This document shows positions 25,881 to 34,567 of a stretch of 42,335 bases of DNA, one piece after another. Position numbers and translations under genes: made by a program. The DNA lies in NCBI GenBank assembly GCA_947258405.1, contig CAMYIE010000020.1, forward strand, positions 1-42,335, read 5' to 3'. How positions within the stretch are numbered: the stretch's first letter is position 1; each line of letters starts with the position of its first letter. This DNA comes from an uncultured Eudoraea sp. (GTDB taxonomy: Bacteria > Bacteroidota > Bacteroidia > Flavobacteriales > Flavobacteriaceae). Below the pieces are notes generated by a model. It was not told the DNA's origin. It did no database searches and saw nothing but the letters and a program-made list of their open reading frames with translations.

Positions 25881-27404
25881 ATGAAAATTTTTATGCAACT
25901 AACCCATCGCTATTCAGGTTTTCACAAAAGAGGTGTTTTATTTTTACTGTTTCTAGCAGGAATTTTATACTCCTGTGAGGAAAAAAAGAGCGAAATCCGG
26001 GTGGAAGAAAGTAAGACTGAGAAAATTATTTATTTACCGATGGAAGGTTTCGTTTACACCACTGCACACAATACCGATTTAAAATTAAGCATTACAGATA
26101 GTATATCGTTCGGGCCCTTTAAGCAACCGCTTGAAACCGAGATCGATGTTCTGGTTGACCCAGAAAAACAGTTTCAGGAAGTTCTCGGAATTGGCGCTGC
26201 ACTTACCGATGCTGCTGCCGAAACATTTTTCAAGCTTTCTGAAGAGAACCAAAAAAGGTTTATGGAAGCCTATTATAGCGTTGAAAACGGTATTGGTTAT
26301 TCCCTTGGTCGTACTATTATTCATAGCTGTGATTTTTCCAGCGGGAGTTATACCTATGTGGAAGAAGGAGATGCAGAATTGAAAACTTTCAATATCGATC
26401 ACGATCGGCAGTTTCGACTCCCTTTTACCAAAATGGCCCTTGAAGCAGCCGGGGGCGAATTAACCATGTATGCCAGCCCATGGAGTCCACCGGCTTTTAT
26501 GAAGACCAATAATAATATGTTGAAGGGTGGGAAGTTGAAACCCGAATTTTTTCAGCCATGGGCGAATTATTATGTAAAGTTTATCGAAGCATATGAGGCT
26601 GAAGGCGTTCCAATATGGGGGCTTACTATCCAAAATGAACCCATGGCCGTTCAACGCTGGGAATCCTGTATCTATACAGCTGAAGAAGAGCGCGACTTTC
26701 TTAAAAACTACCTCGGGCCAACCCTGGAAGGGTCGGGTATGGGTGATAGAAAAATCATCGTATGGGATCATAACCGCGATCTCCTTTTCCAACGGGCAAG
26801 TGTTATCTTGAACGATCCGGAAGCGGCAAAGTATGTTTGGGGCACCGGCTTTCACTGGTATGAGGATTGGAAAGACGGCATCCCGATGTTTCAGAATGTA
26901 AAAAATGTTAATGATGTCTTCCCCGATAAGAATCTAATTTTTACCGAAGGATGCAACGAAGGTTATGATATCGAAAAAATAGATGAAGTCCGACTTGCAG
27001 AACGCTACGGAAGATCTATGATCAACGATTTTAACAATGGGGTAGTGGCATGGACCGATTGGAATATTCTTCTTGATGAGACCGGTGGACCTAACCATGT
27101 GGGTAATTTATGTTTTGCACCTGTTCACGGAAATACCAAGAATGGCGAGCTTACATTTACCAATTCATATTATTATTTAGGACATTTTTCAAAATTTGTC
27201 AGACCGGGCGACAAGCGGATCAGTTCTGTGTCTAGCTCCAATACCATAATTTCCACAGGCTTTATCAACGATAAAGATCAAGTGGTTGTGGTGGTTATGA
27301 ATCAGGGCGAAAAGTCTCTGAAATATAGTATCACCATTAATTCCAGGACTGCAAACCTAAGTATTCCGGCTCATGGGATCCAAACCATTGTCTTATCTGA
27401 TTGA
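25881..27404 (+). CDS. GH30 family lipoprotein (first of two)
   Basis: This 507-residue predicted lipoprotein has a lipobox at LYSC within a signal peptide containing RGVLFLLFLAGILYSC. The catalytic TIM barrel carries the acid/base Glu253 in TIQNEP and the nucleophile Glu356 in FTEGCNEG, numbered from the ATG at 25881. A C-terminal beta-sandwich ends the protein, as in GH30. Marine GH30 enzymes of laminarin loci remove beta-1,6-linked glucose, which is the likely role here. An in-frame GTG at 25857 adds eight residues, and another ATG lies four codons in. It is followed 40 bases later by a sugar porter. It differs clearly in sequence from the other GH30. Confidence 0.92.
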   Translation: MKIFMQLTHRYSGFHKRGVLFLLFLAGILYSCEEKKSEIRVEESKTEKIIYLPMEGFVYTTAHNTDLKLSITDSISFGPFKQPLETEIDVLVDPEKQFQEVLGIGAALTDAAAETFFKLSEENQKRFMEAYYSVENGIGYSLGRTIIHSCDFSSGSYTYVEEGDAELKTFNIDHDRQFRLPFTKMALEAAGGELTMYASPWSPPAFMKTNNNMLKGGKLKPEFFQPWANYYVKFIEAYEAEGVPIWGLTIQNEPMAVQRWESCIYTAEEERDFLKNYLGPTLEGSGMGDRKIIVWDHNRDLLFQRASVILNDPEAAKYVWGTGFHWYEDWKDGIPMFQNVKNVNDVFPDKNLIFTEGCNEGYDIEKIDEVRLAERYGRSMINDFNNGVVAWTDWNILLDETGGPNHVGNLCFAPVHGNTKNGELTFTNSYYYLGHFSKFVRPGDKRISSVSSSNTIISTGFINDKDQVVVVVMNQGEKSLKYSITINSRTANLSIPAHGIQTIVLSD

Positions 27405-27444
27405 TTAAAAGCCTTAACATGAATCCAGCTAACCAACCCTTCTT

Positions 27445-29001
27445 ATGAATTCAGACATAAATCAAGATGCCAGTGCAGTGATCAAAATGAATAAGTCTTA
27501 TACTATACTGATCAGTTTGATCGTTGCACTGGGCGGCTTCCTTCTAGGATTCGACAGTGCGGTAATTTCGGGGGCCGTAAAAGGCATCACTGTCTATTTT
27601 GAAATGACGGAATGGATGCTCGGATTTTCTGTGGGTTGTGTTGTTTTCGGTGCCATGGCGGGTAACCTGCTGGCAGGGCCCATGGCTGATAAATTTGGTC
27701 GGAAGAAGGTACTTATCGTCGTGGCAGCACTCTTTACCATTTCCGCCTCATGGTCTGCTTTGGCGACAGGATATGTTGAGTTTATCACCGCCAGGATCAT
27801 CGGTGGAATTGGCATTGGAGGTGCCATACTAATCGCCCCGATCTATATCGCAGAAATCGCCCCGCCTAAACTCAGGGGAAGCCTGGTTTCATTTAATCAA
27901 TTGAATATCGTTATAGGGATCTCTGTGGCCTATTTTTCCAATTACTTCCTGGTGAATTTAGGGGAAGATAGTTGGCGTTATATGCTGGGGGTCGAAGCCA
28001 TTCCGGCATTGATTTACTTTTTGGCGCTTTTTACCGTGCCCAGGAGTCCGCGCTGGTTGATCCAAAAGCTCAATAAGATCGAAATAGCCCGAAAGACCCT
28101 TATGAAAATTGGAGGTGAAGATTATGCAGATATCACCATTCAGGAAATTCAGCGTGGTATTGATAAAAAGGAACCCAAAGGAAAGCTTTCAGACCTGTTT
28201 CAAAATAAGTATACCACGATAATGATCATTGCCTTCGGGATTGCATTCTTTCAACAAATAACGGGTATCAATGCCGTATTCTATTATGCTCCCACCATTT
28301 TTGAGCAGGCAGGGGGGAGTACAGATTCGTCCTTTCTTCAAGCCATTGTTGTAGGGCTCACCAACCTTTTGTTTACTATCGTAGCAATTTTATATATAGA
28401 CAGATTAGGCAGGAAACCTTTATTGCTGATCGGCACTTCCTTTATGACAATAGCCCTATTGATGGCGACTTTTGCTTTCAATAGCGCAACCTATGATTTT
28501 AATGATGCTACCCTGGAAAAGGTGGGGGACGAAGAACTCAGAACGGCCTTGACTTCATTGAAAGGGAAATCCTTCGATGGCCAGACGGCACTATTCGAAG
28601 AAGTGGCTCCTCTGTTAAATGAGGAATCATTCCTGAACTTTAAAAGAAACGAAATAACCAATTTTATTCAGATCAATGCAACTCTGGTGTTGATAGCCAT
28701 ATTACTTTATGTTGCCTCTTTTGCCATTTCACTGGGCCCGGTCATGTGGACCCTGTTTTCAGAAGTCTTCCCAACGAGTATTAAGGGTATTGCGATTTCT
28801 GCTGTTGGATTTTTCAATTCACTGGTAAGTTTTTCGGTGACACAGGTCTTCCCCTGGGAATTATCAAATCTCGGACCCACCGCTACTTTTGCGATTTATG
28901 CCCTATTATCAATGTGTGCGGTCTTATTTGTGTATCGCTTTGTTGTGGAAACCAAAGGCAAGACACTGGAAGAGGTTCAGCAATTATTGATTCGAAAGTA
29001 A
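27445..29001 (+). CDS. Sugar porter family MFS transporter
   Basis: This 518-residue sugar:H+ symporter of the MFS sugar porter family has twelve predicted membrane helices. Motifs include DKFGRKKVL, VPRSPRWLI (the PESPR-type motif after TM6), QQITGINAVFYYAP (TM7), DRLGRKPLL, and the C-terminal VETKGKTLEEVQ. These features fit glucose, galactose or xylose transporters. A hydrophilic loop of about 65 residues (about 350-415, from NSATYDFNDA to FKRNEITNF) separates TM9 and TM10, more than in E. coli XylE or GalP. It follows the GH30 gene by 40 bases, so uptake of glucose released outside is the likely task. It converges with the GH17 gene. Confidence 0.92.
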   Translation: MNSDINQDASAVIKMNKSYTILISLIVALGGFLLGFDSAVISGAVKGITVYFEMTEWMLGFSVGCVVFGAMAGNLLAGPMADKFGRKKVLIVVAALFTISASWSALATGYVEFITARIIGGIGIGGAILIAPIYIAEIAPPKLRGSLVSFNQLNIVIGISVAYFSNYFLVNLGEDSWRYMLGVEAIPALIYFLALFTVPRSPRWLIQKLNKIEIARKTLMKIGGEDYADITIQEIQRGIDKKEPKGKLSDLFQNKYTTIMIIAFGIAFFQQITGINAVFYYAPTIFEQAGGSTDSSFLQAIVVGLTNLLFTIVAILYIDRLGRKPLLLIGTSFMTIALLMATFAFNSATYDFNDATLEKVGDEELRTALTSLKGKSFDGQTALFEEVAPLLNEESFLNFKRNEITNFIQINATLVLIAILLYVASFAISLGPVMWTLFSEVFPTSIKGIAISAVGFFNSLVSFSVTQVFPWELSNLGPTATFAIYALLSMCAVLFVYRFVVETKGKTLEEVQQLLIRK

Positions 29002-29148
29002 ATTTCGAACCAGAATATACCGGATTATCATAAGACCTGAAGTTGCCTTTAGGATTGGGAAAGCAATGCCTAAATAATTACTACTATAAGATAGATACAG
29101 GCAGCGATCGTAATACTTAAACCTGTTCCGTAACAATTTACCGTCACC

Positions 29149-30036
29149 TCAGAATTTTAACTTCTCGTCTTTATCCCATAAGCCCCAATAAGCCCCAACA
29201 TCACCTTCGGCGCCTACTTTCCAGGACTCGTCGAAAGAGGAGAAATAGAAAATTTCAACCTGATCTTCTTCGGCCCATTTTTGCATGTTCATGAAATACT
29301 TCAGGTAATTTTCATAAGAGGGGTAGGCACCTTCCAGATTGCTGCCCTGGCTGGGCCATCCGGTTTCTGATATGATTACTTTTTTGCCATTGCCAGACCT
29401 GATAGCTCTCTGATACATATCCTTGATGTAAAGAAGAGAATAATCAAGATCACACCCTTCCCAAAATGGGTAGCAGTTGGCCAAAATAATATCACTCGCC
29501 TCGGCAATCCTCGGTCTTTCGGCAAACTCATAATAGGCGTCTACATAAGCAACCGGGACTTCAGGCACAGCATCTTTTACCTGCTGAATGAAGTTAAGAA
29601 GTTCATCCTCGTTGAGGTCTCCACGAAGCATAACTTCATTACCTACGGCGGCAATGTCTACATATCCTTCACTTGCTAGTTTTATAAGATTCTGGATTTC
29701 TTTTTCATTAATTTCAGAATCATCACCAAGCCAGGCCCCAACCATGGTTTTGATACCAAATTCTCTGGCGATACGAGGGATCTCTTCATTGCCTTCTGTA
29801 CAGGAAAAAGAGCGGATCCATTTAGTATAGGGTTGTATGATCTCCATTCTCCGGCGAATTTGCGCTTCGGAGATCTGATCCCCAGGATTTTGGCCTTCTT
29901 CATAAGGACTAAAACACAAGCCATGCATTCCATCTTCAAGAACCAGCCGGCTCATCTTGCGTAATTGCTTTTTGCTTTTACCTGTATAGTCGATCGACGA
30001 TAATGCCAATCGCTTTTCTTTTCTAATATAAGACAT
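29149..30036 (-). CDS. GH17 family protein without signal peptide
   Basis: This 295-residue TIM barrel of clan GH-A, family GH17, has proposed acid/base Glu134 (AVGNEV) and nucleophile Glu224 (ISETGWPS). There is no signal peptide: the N-terminus is MSYIRKEKRLALSS, so it should stay in the cytoplasm. GH17 includes beta-1,3-glucanases and glucanosyltransferases. It is the last gene of the minus-strand run, 43 bases after a GPH symporter, and would meet imported laminari-oligosaccharides. The exact activity (hydrolysis or transglycosylation) cannot be told. It is only distantly similar to the lipoprotein GH17 at 33201-34499. Confidence 0.88.
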   Translation of the reverse strand: MSYIRKEKRLALSSIDYTGKSKKQLRKMSRLVLEDGMHGLCFSPYEEGQNPGDQISEAQIRRRMEIIQPYTKWIRSFSCTEGNEEIPRIAREFGIKTMVGAWLGDDSEINEKEIQNLIKLASEGYVDIAAVGNEVMLRGDLNEDELLNFIQQVKDAVPEVPVAYVDAYYEFAERPRIAEASDIILANCYPFWEGCDLDYSLLYIKDMYQRAIRSGNGKKVIISETGWPSQGSNLEGAYPSYENYLKYFMNMQKWAEEDQVEIFYFSSFDESWKVGAEGDVGAYWGLWDKDEKLKF

Positions 30037-30079
30037 AGTGTTCCTCTTATTTTTATGTTATTCTTTTCTGATTTATTTT

Positions 30080-31651
30080 TTATAGCACTCCTCTTCTTGA
30101 CTCCAATTCTTCTTTTATTTCCTTAGCTCTTTCTTCCGATAAGGAATATTTCCACATTACCCAGACAGCCAGAGCAGCGGTTAAAGAAGGGATGATTATA
30201 TCGGCGATTCTAAGCCTGTTCATAGTTTCCATGGATTGTTCCGTAAGGTTTGGATCAAATCCGACAATCTTTAAAATCAATCCGCCTAAAACAAGGGCAA
30301 TAGCTTGTCCCAATTTAACCATCCACCAATATATGGCGCCAAAAGTACCTTCCTTTCTGGGCATTCCATTTTCTAACTCATCTAAATCGCATACATCGGC
30401 CGTCATCGACATCATCAAAGTAAATAAGCCTCCCATACCGAAAGCAAATAAAGGAATGGGTACAAAAATAAGCCATGGTATATCACTACCCGGATCTATA
30501 GTAAACCAGGACATTCCAATACTTTCCAATCCGGGATTTATAGCTTCAAACAGTCCTCCAACGGCTGAGTTTAACCCCTTACCTAAGCCTGTTTGGTTAA
30601 AATCATTGTTAAGTCCTTTGTCGAATCCAAACCATTTTAAGAGGTAACCTACGATTGATAGCACGGTGGAGATTAAAAAAGCATTTCTCTTTCCCCATTT
30701 ATTTGCCATTTTAGAAATTATGGGGATCACCAAAAATGCAGTTATCATTGCGTTGATGGTATTGAACCAGGCTGGCCATGTACCTGCCAATTCATAACTG
30801 CCGTTATATATATAGAATACAATAATGAACACACCGAATGCGGCCACTAGCTGAAACCCATTAAAAACCAAAAATGTAGCTCCGCATAATTTCATAAATG
30901 GTTTGTTTTTGGATACCTGAACAATGCCTTTAAACAGATCTTTCATGTTTGAAGCAAGCGTCTGGAAATTTATTTTTTTTCTACCTTCCATATGTTCGGA
31001 ATCAATACCCTTACAAAACAATGCCGGCAGAATTCCAAATACCACACACATGGCACCTACAATCAGCGCCATTGTCCGTACACCTTCTGTTTGAGTATTA
31101 AAAGTGTTCGAGTCTGGAATAATTACATATAACCAAGGCACGATCATCCAGGCAATTTGACCCATGCTATTTGCAAAACTCATCAACCTTGTTCTTTCGT
31201 TATAATCTGAGGTCATTTCATAACCAAGACCTACTAAAGGCGTAGCAAACATTGTATTACCCACCAGGAATAGGATTTGAATTATCATCACATGCCAGAT
31301 GATATAAGTCTGAGAGGCATTATCATCTAATTGCCACATCAAAAAGAAAAGGATACCACTTATAATTGCGCCCAGGAAGATATATGGTCTTCTTCTGCCA
31401 TACCTCGATTTTGTGTTGTCTGAAATGAAACCCATTATCGGGTCGGTAACGGCATCGAATATTCTAGGTAATCCTCCCAGAAGTCCAGCCCATAATGGGT
31501 CAACCCCCCATGCAGTCAGTAAAAAGAACTGTATAAAAACCCCAAGTGTTCCCGGTAAAATGTTTAGTATAAAATGGCCTGCCCCAAAGGCGGCTTTTTG
31601 CCCAACAGGTACTTTGTCTTTAGATAGTGTTTTAACTTGACTCATGATCAT
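30080..31651 (-). CDS. GPH family (glycoside-pentoside-hexuronide) symporter
   Basis: This 523-residue MFS protein of the GPH:cation symporter family has about twelve membrane helices. Family signatures are DAVTDPIMGFISDNTKSRYG, written here as DAVTDPIMGFISD then NTKSRYGRRRP, with later WWMVKLGQAIALVLGG in the second half. GPH members carry glucuronides, oligosaccharides and glycosides with Na+ or H+. Position between a GH30 and a leaderless GH17, in the same run as the phosphorylase, suggests import of beta-glucan oligosaccharides. The start may be the ATG at 31651 or the one two codons later (MSQVKTLSKDK). It lies 15 bases after the GH30 stop. Confidence 0.9.
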   Translation of the reverse strand: MIMSQVKTLSKDKVPVGQKAAFGAGHFILNILPGTLGVFIQFFLLTAWGVDPLWAGLLGGLPRIFDAVTDPIMGFISDNTKSRYGRRRPYIFLGAIISGILFFLMWQLDDNASQTYIIWHVMIIQILFLVGNTMFATPLVGLGYEMTSDYNERTRLMSFANSMGQIAWMIVPWLYVIIPDSNTFNTQTEGVRTMALIVGAMCVVFGILPALFCKGIDSEHMEGRKKINFQTLASNMKDLFKGIVQVSKNKPFMKLCGATFLVFNGFQLVAAFGVFIIVFYIYNGSYELAGTWPAWFNTINAMITAFLVIPIISKMANKWGKRNAFLISTVLSIVGYLLKWFGFDKGLNNDFNQTGLGKGLNSAVGGLFEAINPGLESIGMSWFTIDPGSDIPWLIFVPIPLFAFGMGGLFTLMMSMTADVCDLDELENGMPRKEGTFGAIYWWMVKLGQAIALVLGGLILKIVGFDPNLTEQSMETMNRLRIADIIIPSLTAALAVWVMWKYSLSEERAKEIKEELESRRGVL

Positions 31652-31666
31652 TTAGGTTGATTGGTT

Positions 31667-33151
31667 CTATTGTTTGATAATTATCGTCTGTAGTGCCCGG
31701 GCACTTATAAGCAAGTTCGAATTTCTTTCTCCTAAAGAAAGATTAAACTCTTTGTCATCTTCACCTTGATTTAATACCACCACTGCAATACTACCATCAG
31801 GATTTTGTGCAGCGGTCACCATCAGCCCATCATCATTGTTTTCAAATCCTATCCGTACAGCACCTGGCCTTATATATTTACTAAAATGTGCCATTGTGTA
31901 GTAGAGTGGCGTAAAATACACCTGATCCTGGTCAGGATCCACAATAACAGGAGCAACACACCAGTTCTTAAACCAATTAGGACCACCCTGGCGGTCTAAA
32001 ACCATATTCCAGTCTACCCAACCATCTACCCAATTGTTCATACATCCTATCATATCGCGTGCATAACGATAAACCGGCACATACTTAGGATGCAGATGTT
32101 TATCTTCTTCAGGAGCCCAATCCCATCCCCAGTCGGTCGCTTCTTTAGACCAGTACCATTGATCGTCCTGCCAAACCGGCACCTGGGCATCAACGCAGGC
32201 CTCAGATTGAATGATATGCTTATCCGGGGCGGCATTATGTGCAAACTGCAGATTCTCCGGGAACCAGTCGAAGGTACTCGCATACCAGTGAACTGCCGTA
32301 CCGTCAAAGTATTTGGAGGCATCTTCATCCTCGAACATGGCCCTGATCCATTCTTTCATTTCCTCACCCCGATTCTGATCATAACCGAGAATTTTAACAT
32401 CATGCCCGTCTGCTTCCAACTTTGGCCCCAGATGATTCTTTACAAACAGTGACATCTCTTCCGGGGTATAGTGCATGCTCTCCCAATTGTTGTCGTTTCC
32501 CAATGGCTCATTCTCAACGGTAAAACCCCAGATATCGATTCCCTCTTCTTTATAGGCATCGATATATTTTGAATAGAACAATGCCCAGGTATCGTAGTAC
32601 TCTGGCAGGAGTTTTCCACCCCGCCAGTCTTTATTGTCTTTCATCCAAGGCGGCGCGGTCCATGGCGACGCCATTATCTTAAAACCATCTTCAGAGACCG
32701 CCATGGCTTCCCGGATCATGGGGATGATATCATCCCGGTCTTCTTCGATAGAGAAGCTGTTTAATTCCATATCTCCTTCCTCGGGGGCATAAGAATAATT
32801 ACTTACCGAAAAATCACAGGAATTCATATGGGTACGGGTTAGCGAATACCTTGCTCCTTCAGAGCCAAAATAAGCTTCGATTACCTTCTTCCGATTCTCC
32901 TGGCTTAACTGATTAAGCAAATATGCCGAAGCTTCGGTAAACGAACCTCCGAAACCCGTAATCGTTTGGAATTTTTGTTCCGGGTTTAAATTGATCTGAG
33001 CAGCAGGTGCTTCTGACGGAAGTATTTCCTGAGAGGTTAATTTATTTCCATCTGCTGAAGTTTCATATACCTCGACCTTCAAATCGTTTTGGACAGTACA
33101 GGATTGGATCATTATCGCTGCTAGTAAAATTAGATTGTTTTTCAGTTTCAT
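31667..33151 (-). CDS. GH30 family lipoprotein (second of two)
   Basis: This 494-residue predicted lipoprotein has signal peptide MKLKNNLILLAAIMIQSC; the ATG at 33151 is chosen because an upstream in-frame ATG at 33178 would put nine residues ahead of it. The TIM barrel carries acid/base Glu215 (VENEPLG) and nucleophile Glu317 (IIQSEACVD). A C-terminal beta-sandwich (ALQTIIIKQ end) is present. GH30 beta-1,6-glucanases and glucosidases in laminarin loci fit this role. It follows the lipoprotein GH17 by 49 bases and precedes the GPH symporter by 15. The active-site surroundings differ from the other GH30, so the specificities may differ. Confidence 0.93.
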   Translation of the reverse strand: MKLKNNLILLAAIMIQSCTVQNDLKVEVYETSADGNKLTSQEILPSEAPAAQINLNPEQKFQTITGFGGSFTEASAYLLNQLSQENRKKVIEAYFGSEGARYSLTRTHMNSCDFSVSNYSYAPEEGDMELNSFSIEEDRDDIIPMIREAMAVSEDGFKIMASPWTAPPWMKDNKDWRGGKLLPEYYDTWALFYSKYIDAYKEEGIDIWGFTVENEPLGNDNNWESMHYTPEEMSLFVKNHLGPKLEADGHDVKILGYDQNRGEEMKEWIRAMFEDEDASKYFDGTAVHWYASTFDWFPENLQFAHNAAPDKHIIQSEACVDAQVPVWQDDQWYWSKEATDWGWDWAPEEDKHLHPKYVPVYRYARDMIGCMNNWVDGWVDWNMVLDRQGGPNWFKNWCVAPVIVDPDQDQVYFTPLYYTMAHFSKYIRPGAVRIGFENNDDGLMVTAAQNPDGSIAVVVLNQGEDDKEFNLSLGERNSNLLISARALQTIIIKQ

Positions 33152-33200
33152 AATTTCTCGTAATTGCTGATACCCCATAATTGTATGGGGATGACCAATC

Positions 33201-34499
33201 TTAATGCGTCGACATATGTTCTTTTCTCGTAGGTGGGATTAGCACATCATTCATTAGTGCTTTCTTATCTCCCCCATAGGTTTTGGTGATAGGATTTCCG
33301 TTTCTGGTCAATCCCTTAAAAATATCCTTGTCGACCAGTTCCCACGTGGGGTATTTTGCCTGGCCGGCAATGGTAAACAGCCCGAAATGGTTCTCCGATC
33401 CACGTTGATTGTGGGCATCCTTCCATTTTTCATTAAACGCTTCAAAATAGAAGCAGGAGATGCCAGTCGAATTGGTCCACTCCCGCATATGCTTATAGTA
33501 CAGCCCTTGCTTGTATTCGTCTGTTGCTTTGGAGCCGTCTGAACCGTATAGTTCCGTGGCAACTGTAGCCCAGCCGGTTTCGCCGATATGCACCGGTTTT
33601 TCCAACCCGAGGCTTCTTACATAGTTCACAACCGAATCGTATTGAGACATTGCGAATTCTTTTGCCCGTAACATGGCATTTTCTATAATTATAATCTCAC
33701 TTAATCCTTGCTCTTCTTCTGGAACCAGCCAGAATTCCGGGTTGTAATGCGAATTGTGATAGGGATAGGTGTGCATGCTTATGTAGTCTACTGCCGCTAC
33801 CAGTTGGGCCAGGGTTTCTGTATGATAACTGGGATCTCCACCTCCCCAGGAGGCAAAGTCGTCTGAACTGGTAATCCAGAGATCGGCTGGCAATTTGCCT
33901 TCTTTTTTTAGAGACTGAAGATGAGTCACCCATTTTAGGATCACCTCTGGTTGTACATAATAACTTTCGGCCCATCTGATCATCGCCTCATTGCCCACCG
34001 CAAATATTTTAACGATATCGGAGAATTGGCTCGCCAGTGCTATCGCCCTGGCCATTTCCGATTCATTCTGCTCACTTTCCGCATAATGGTCTGGTTCCAA
34101 TTCTGTCCATGCGTTTTTGCAATCGATCCAGGCCCCCAGCATTACGTACATTTCAAAATCTGGATCTTCCTCTTTCAATTGTCTGATCGATGTGAGGATG
34201 TTAAATGCATGAGGATAATGAACGTTATAGGTCCGCAATACCCTTACCCCCATGGCGTAAAGTATTTGCAAATCATCCTTGATTTCTGAAAGCGTTGGCT
34301 GTTTTCTTATATCACGGCTTATTTCTCTATATCCTCCGTAGGAAATTGCGAGATAATCCGGATTGCCCAAGATATCCTTAGCGGTCAATTCTTTTTTCAT
34401 TGGTGTTTGCTCTTCTTTTCCTGTCACACTAGTGTCTTTACAGGAGTTTAGGCCTGTCAGAGCCATTACAACAACCATCATTATCAGTAATGATTTCAT
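33201..34499 (-). CDS. GH17 family lipoprotein
   Basis: This 432-residue predicted lipoprotein has signal peptide MKSLLIMMVVVMALTGLNSC (Cys20). The GH17 barrel has proposed acid/base Glu171 (AVGNEAMIRW) and nucleophile Glu307 (IGETGWAT). The segment LAISYGGYREISRD is followed by a barrel opening (VRVLRTYNVHYP) typical of bacterial GH17-like glucanases. Likely an endo- or exo-acting beta-1,3-glucanase outside the inner membrane; surface or periplasmic location is not decided. It lies between the GH3 (68 bases upstream) and the second GH30. Confidence 0.9.
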   Translation of the reverse strand: MKSLLIMMVVVMALTGLNSCKDTSVTGKEEQTPMKKELTAKDILGNPDYLAISYGGYREISRDIRKQPTLSEIKDDLQILYAMGVRVLRTYNVHYPHAFNILTSIRQLKEEDPDFEMYVMLGAWIDCKNAWTELEPDHYAESEQNESEMARAIALASQFSDIVKIFAVGNEAMIRWAESYYVQPEVILKWVTHLQSLKKEGKLPADLWITSSDDFASWGGGDPSYHTETLAQLVAAVDYISMHTYPYHNSHYNPEFWLVPEEEQGLSEIIIIENAMLRAKEFAMSQYDSVVNYVRSLGLEKPVHIGETGWATVATELYGSDGSKATDEYKQGLYYKHMREWTNSTGISCFYFEAFNEKWKDAHNQRGSENHFGLFTIAGQAKYPTWELVDKDIFKGLTRNGNPITKTYGGDKKALMNDVLIPPTRKEHMSTH

Positions 34500-34567
34500 A
34501 GTCGTTTCTGTTAGATTTTTTCCAATTACGAAGTGGTATATAATTCATTTTAAGTTCTGGCTATTGA

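Noticed and set aside
26460-26855. 131-codon minus-strand frame inside the first GH30 gene
   Set aside because: It is antisense to a conserved catalytic region; no family similarity is visible.
29002-29148. Possible terminator between the converging sugar porter and GH17 genes
   Set aside because: Only a weak, bulged pairing (ttagg with cctaa) was seen and no T-run follows; support is insufficient.
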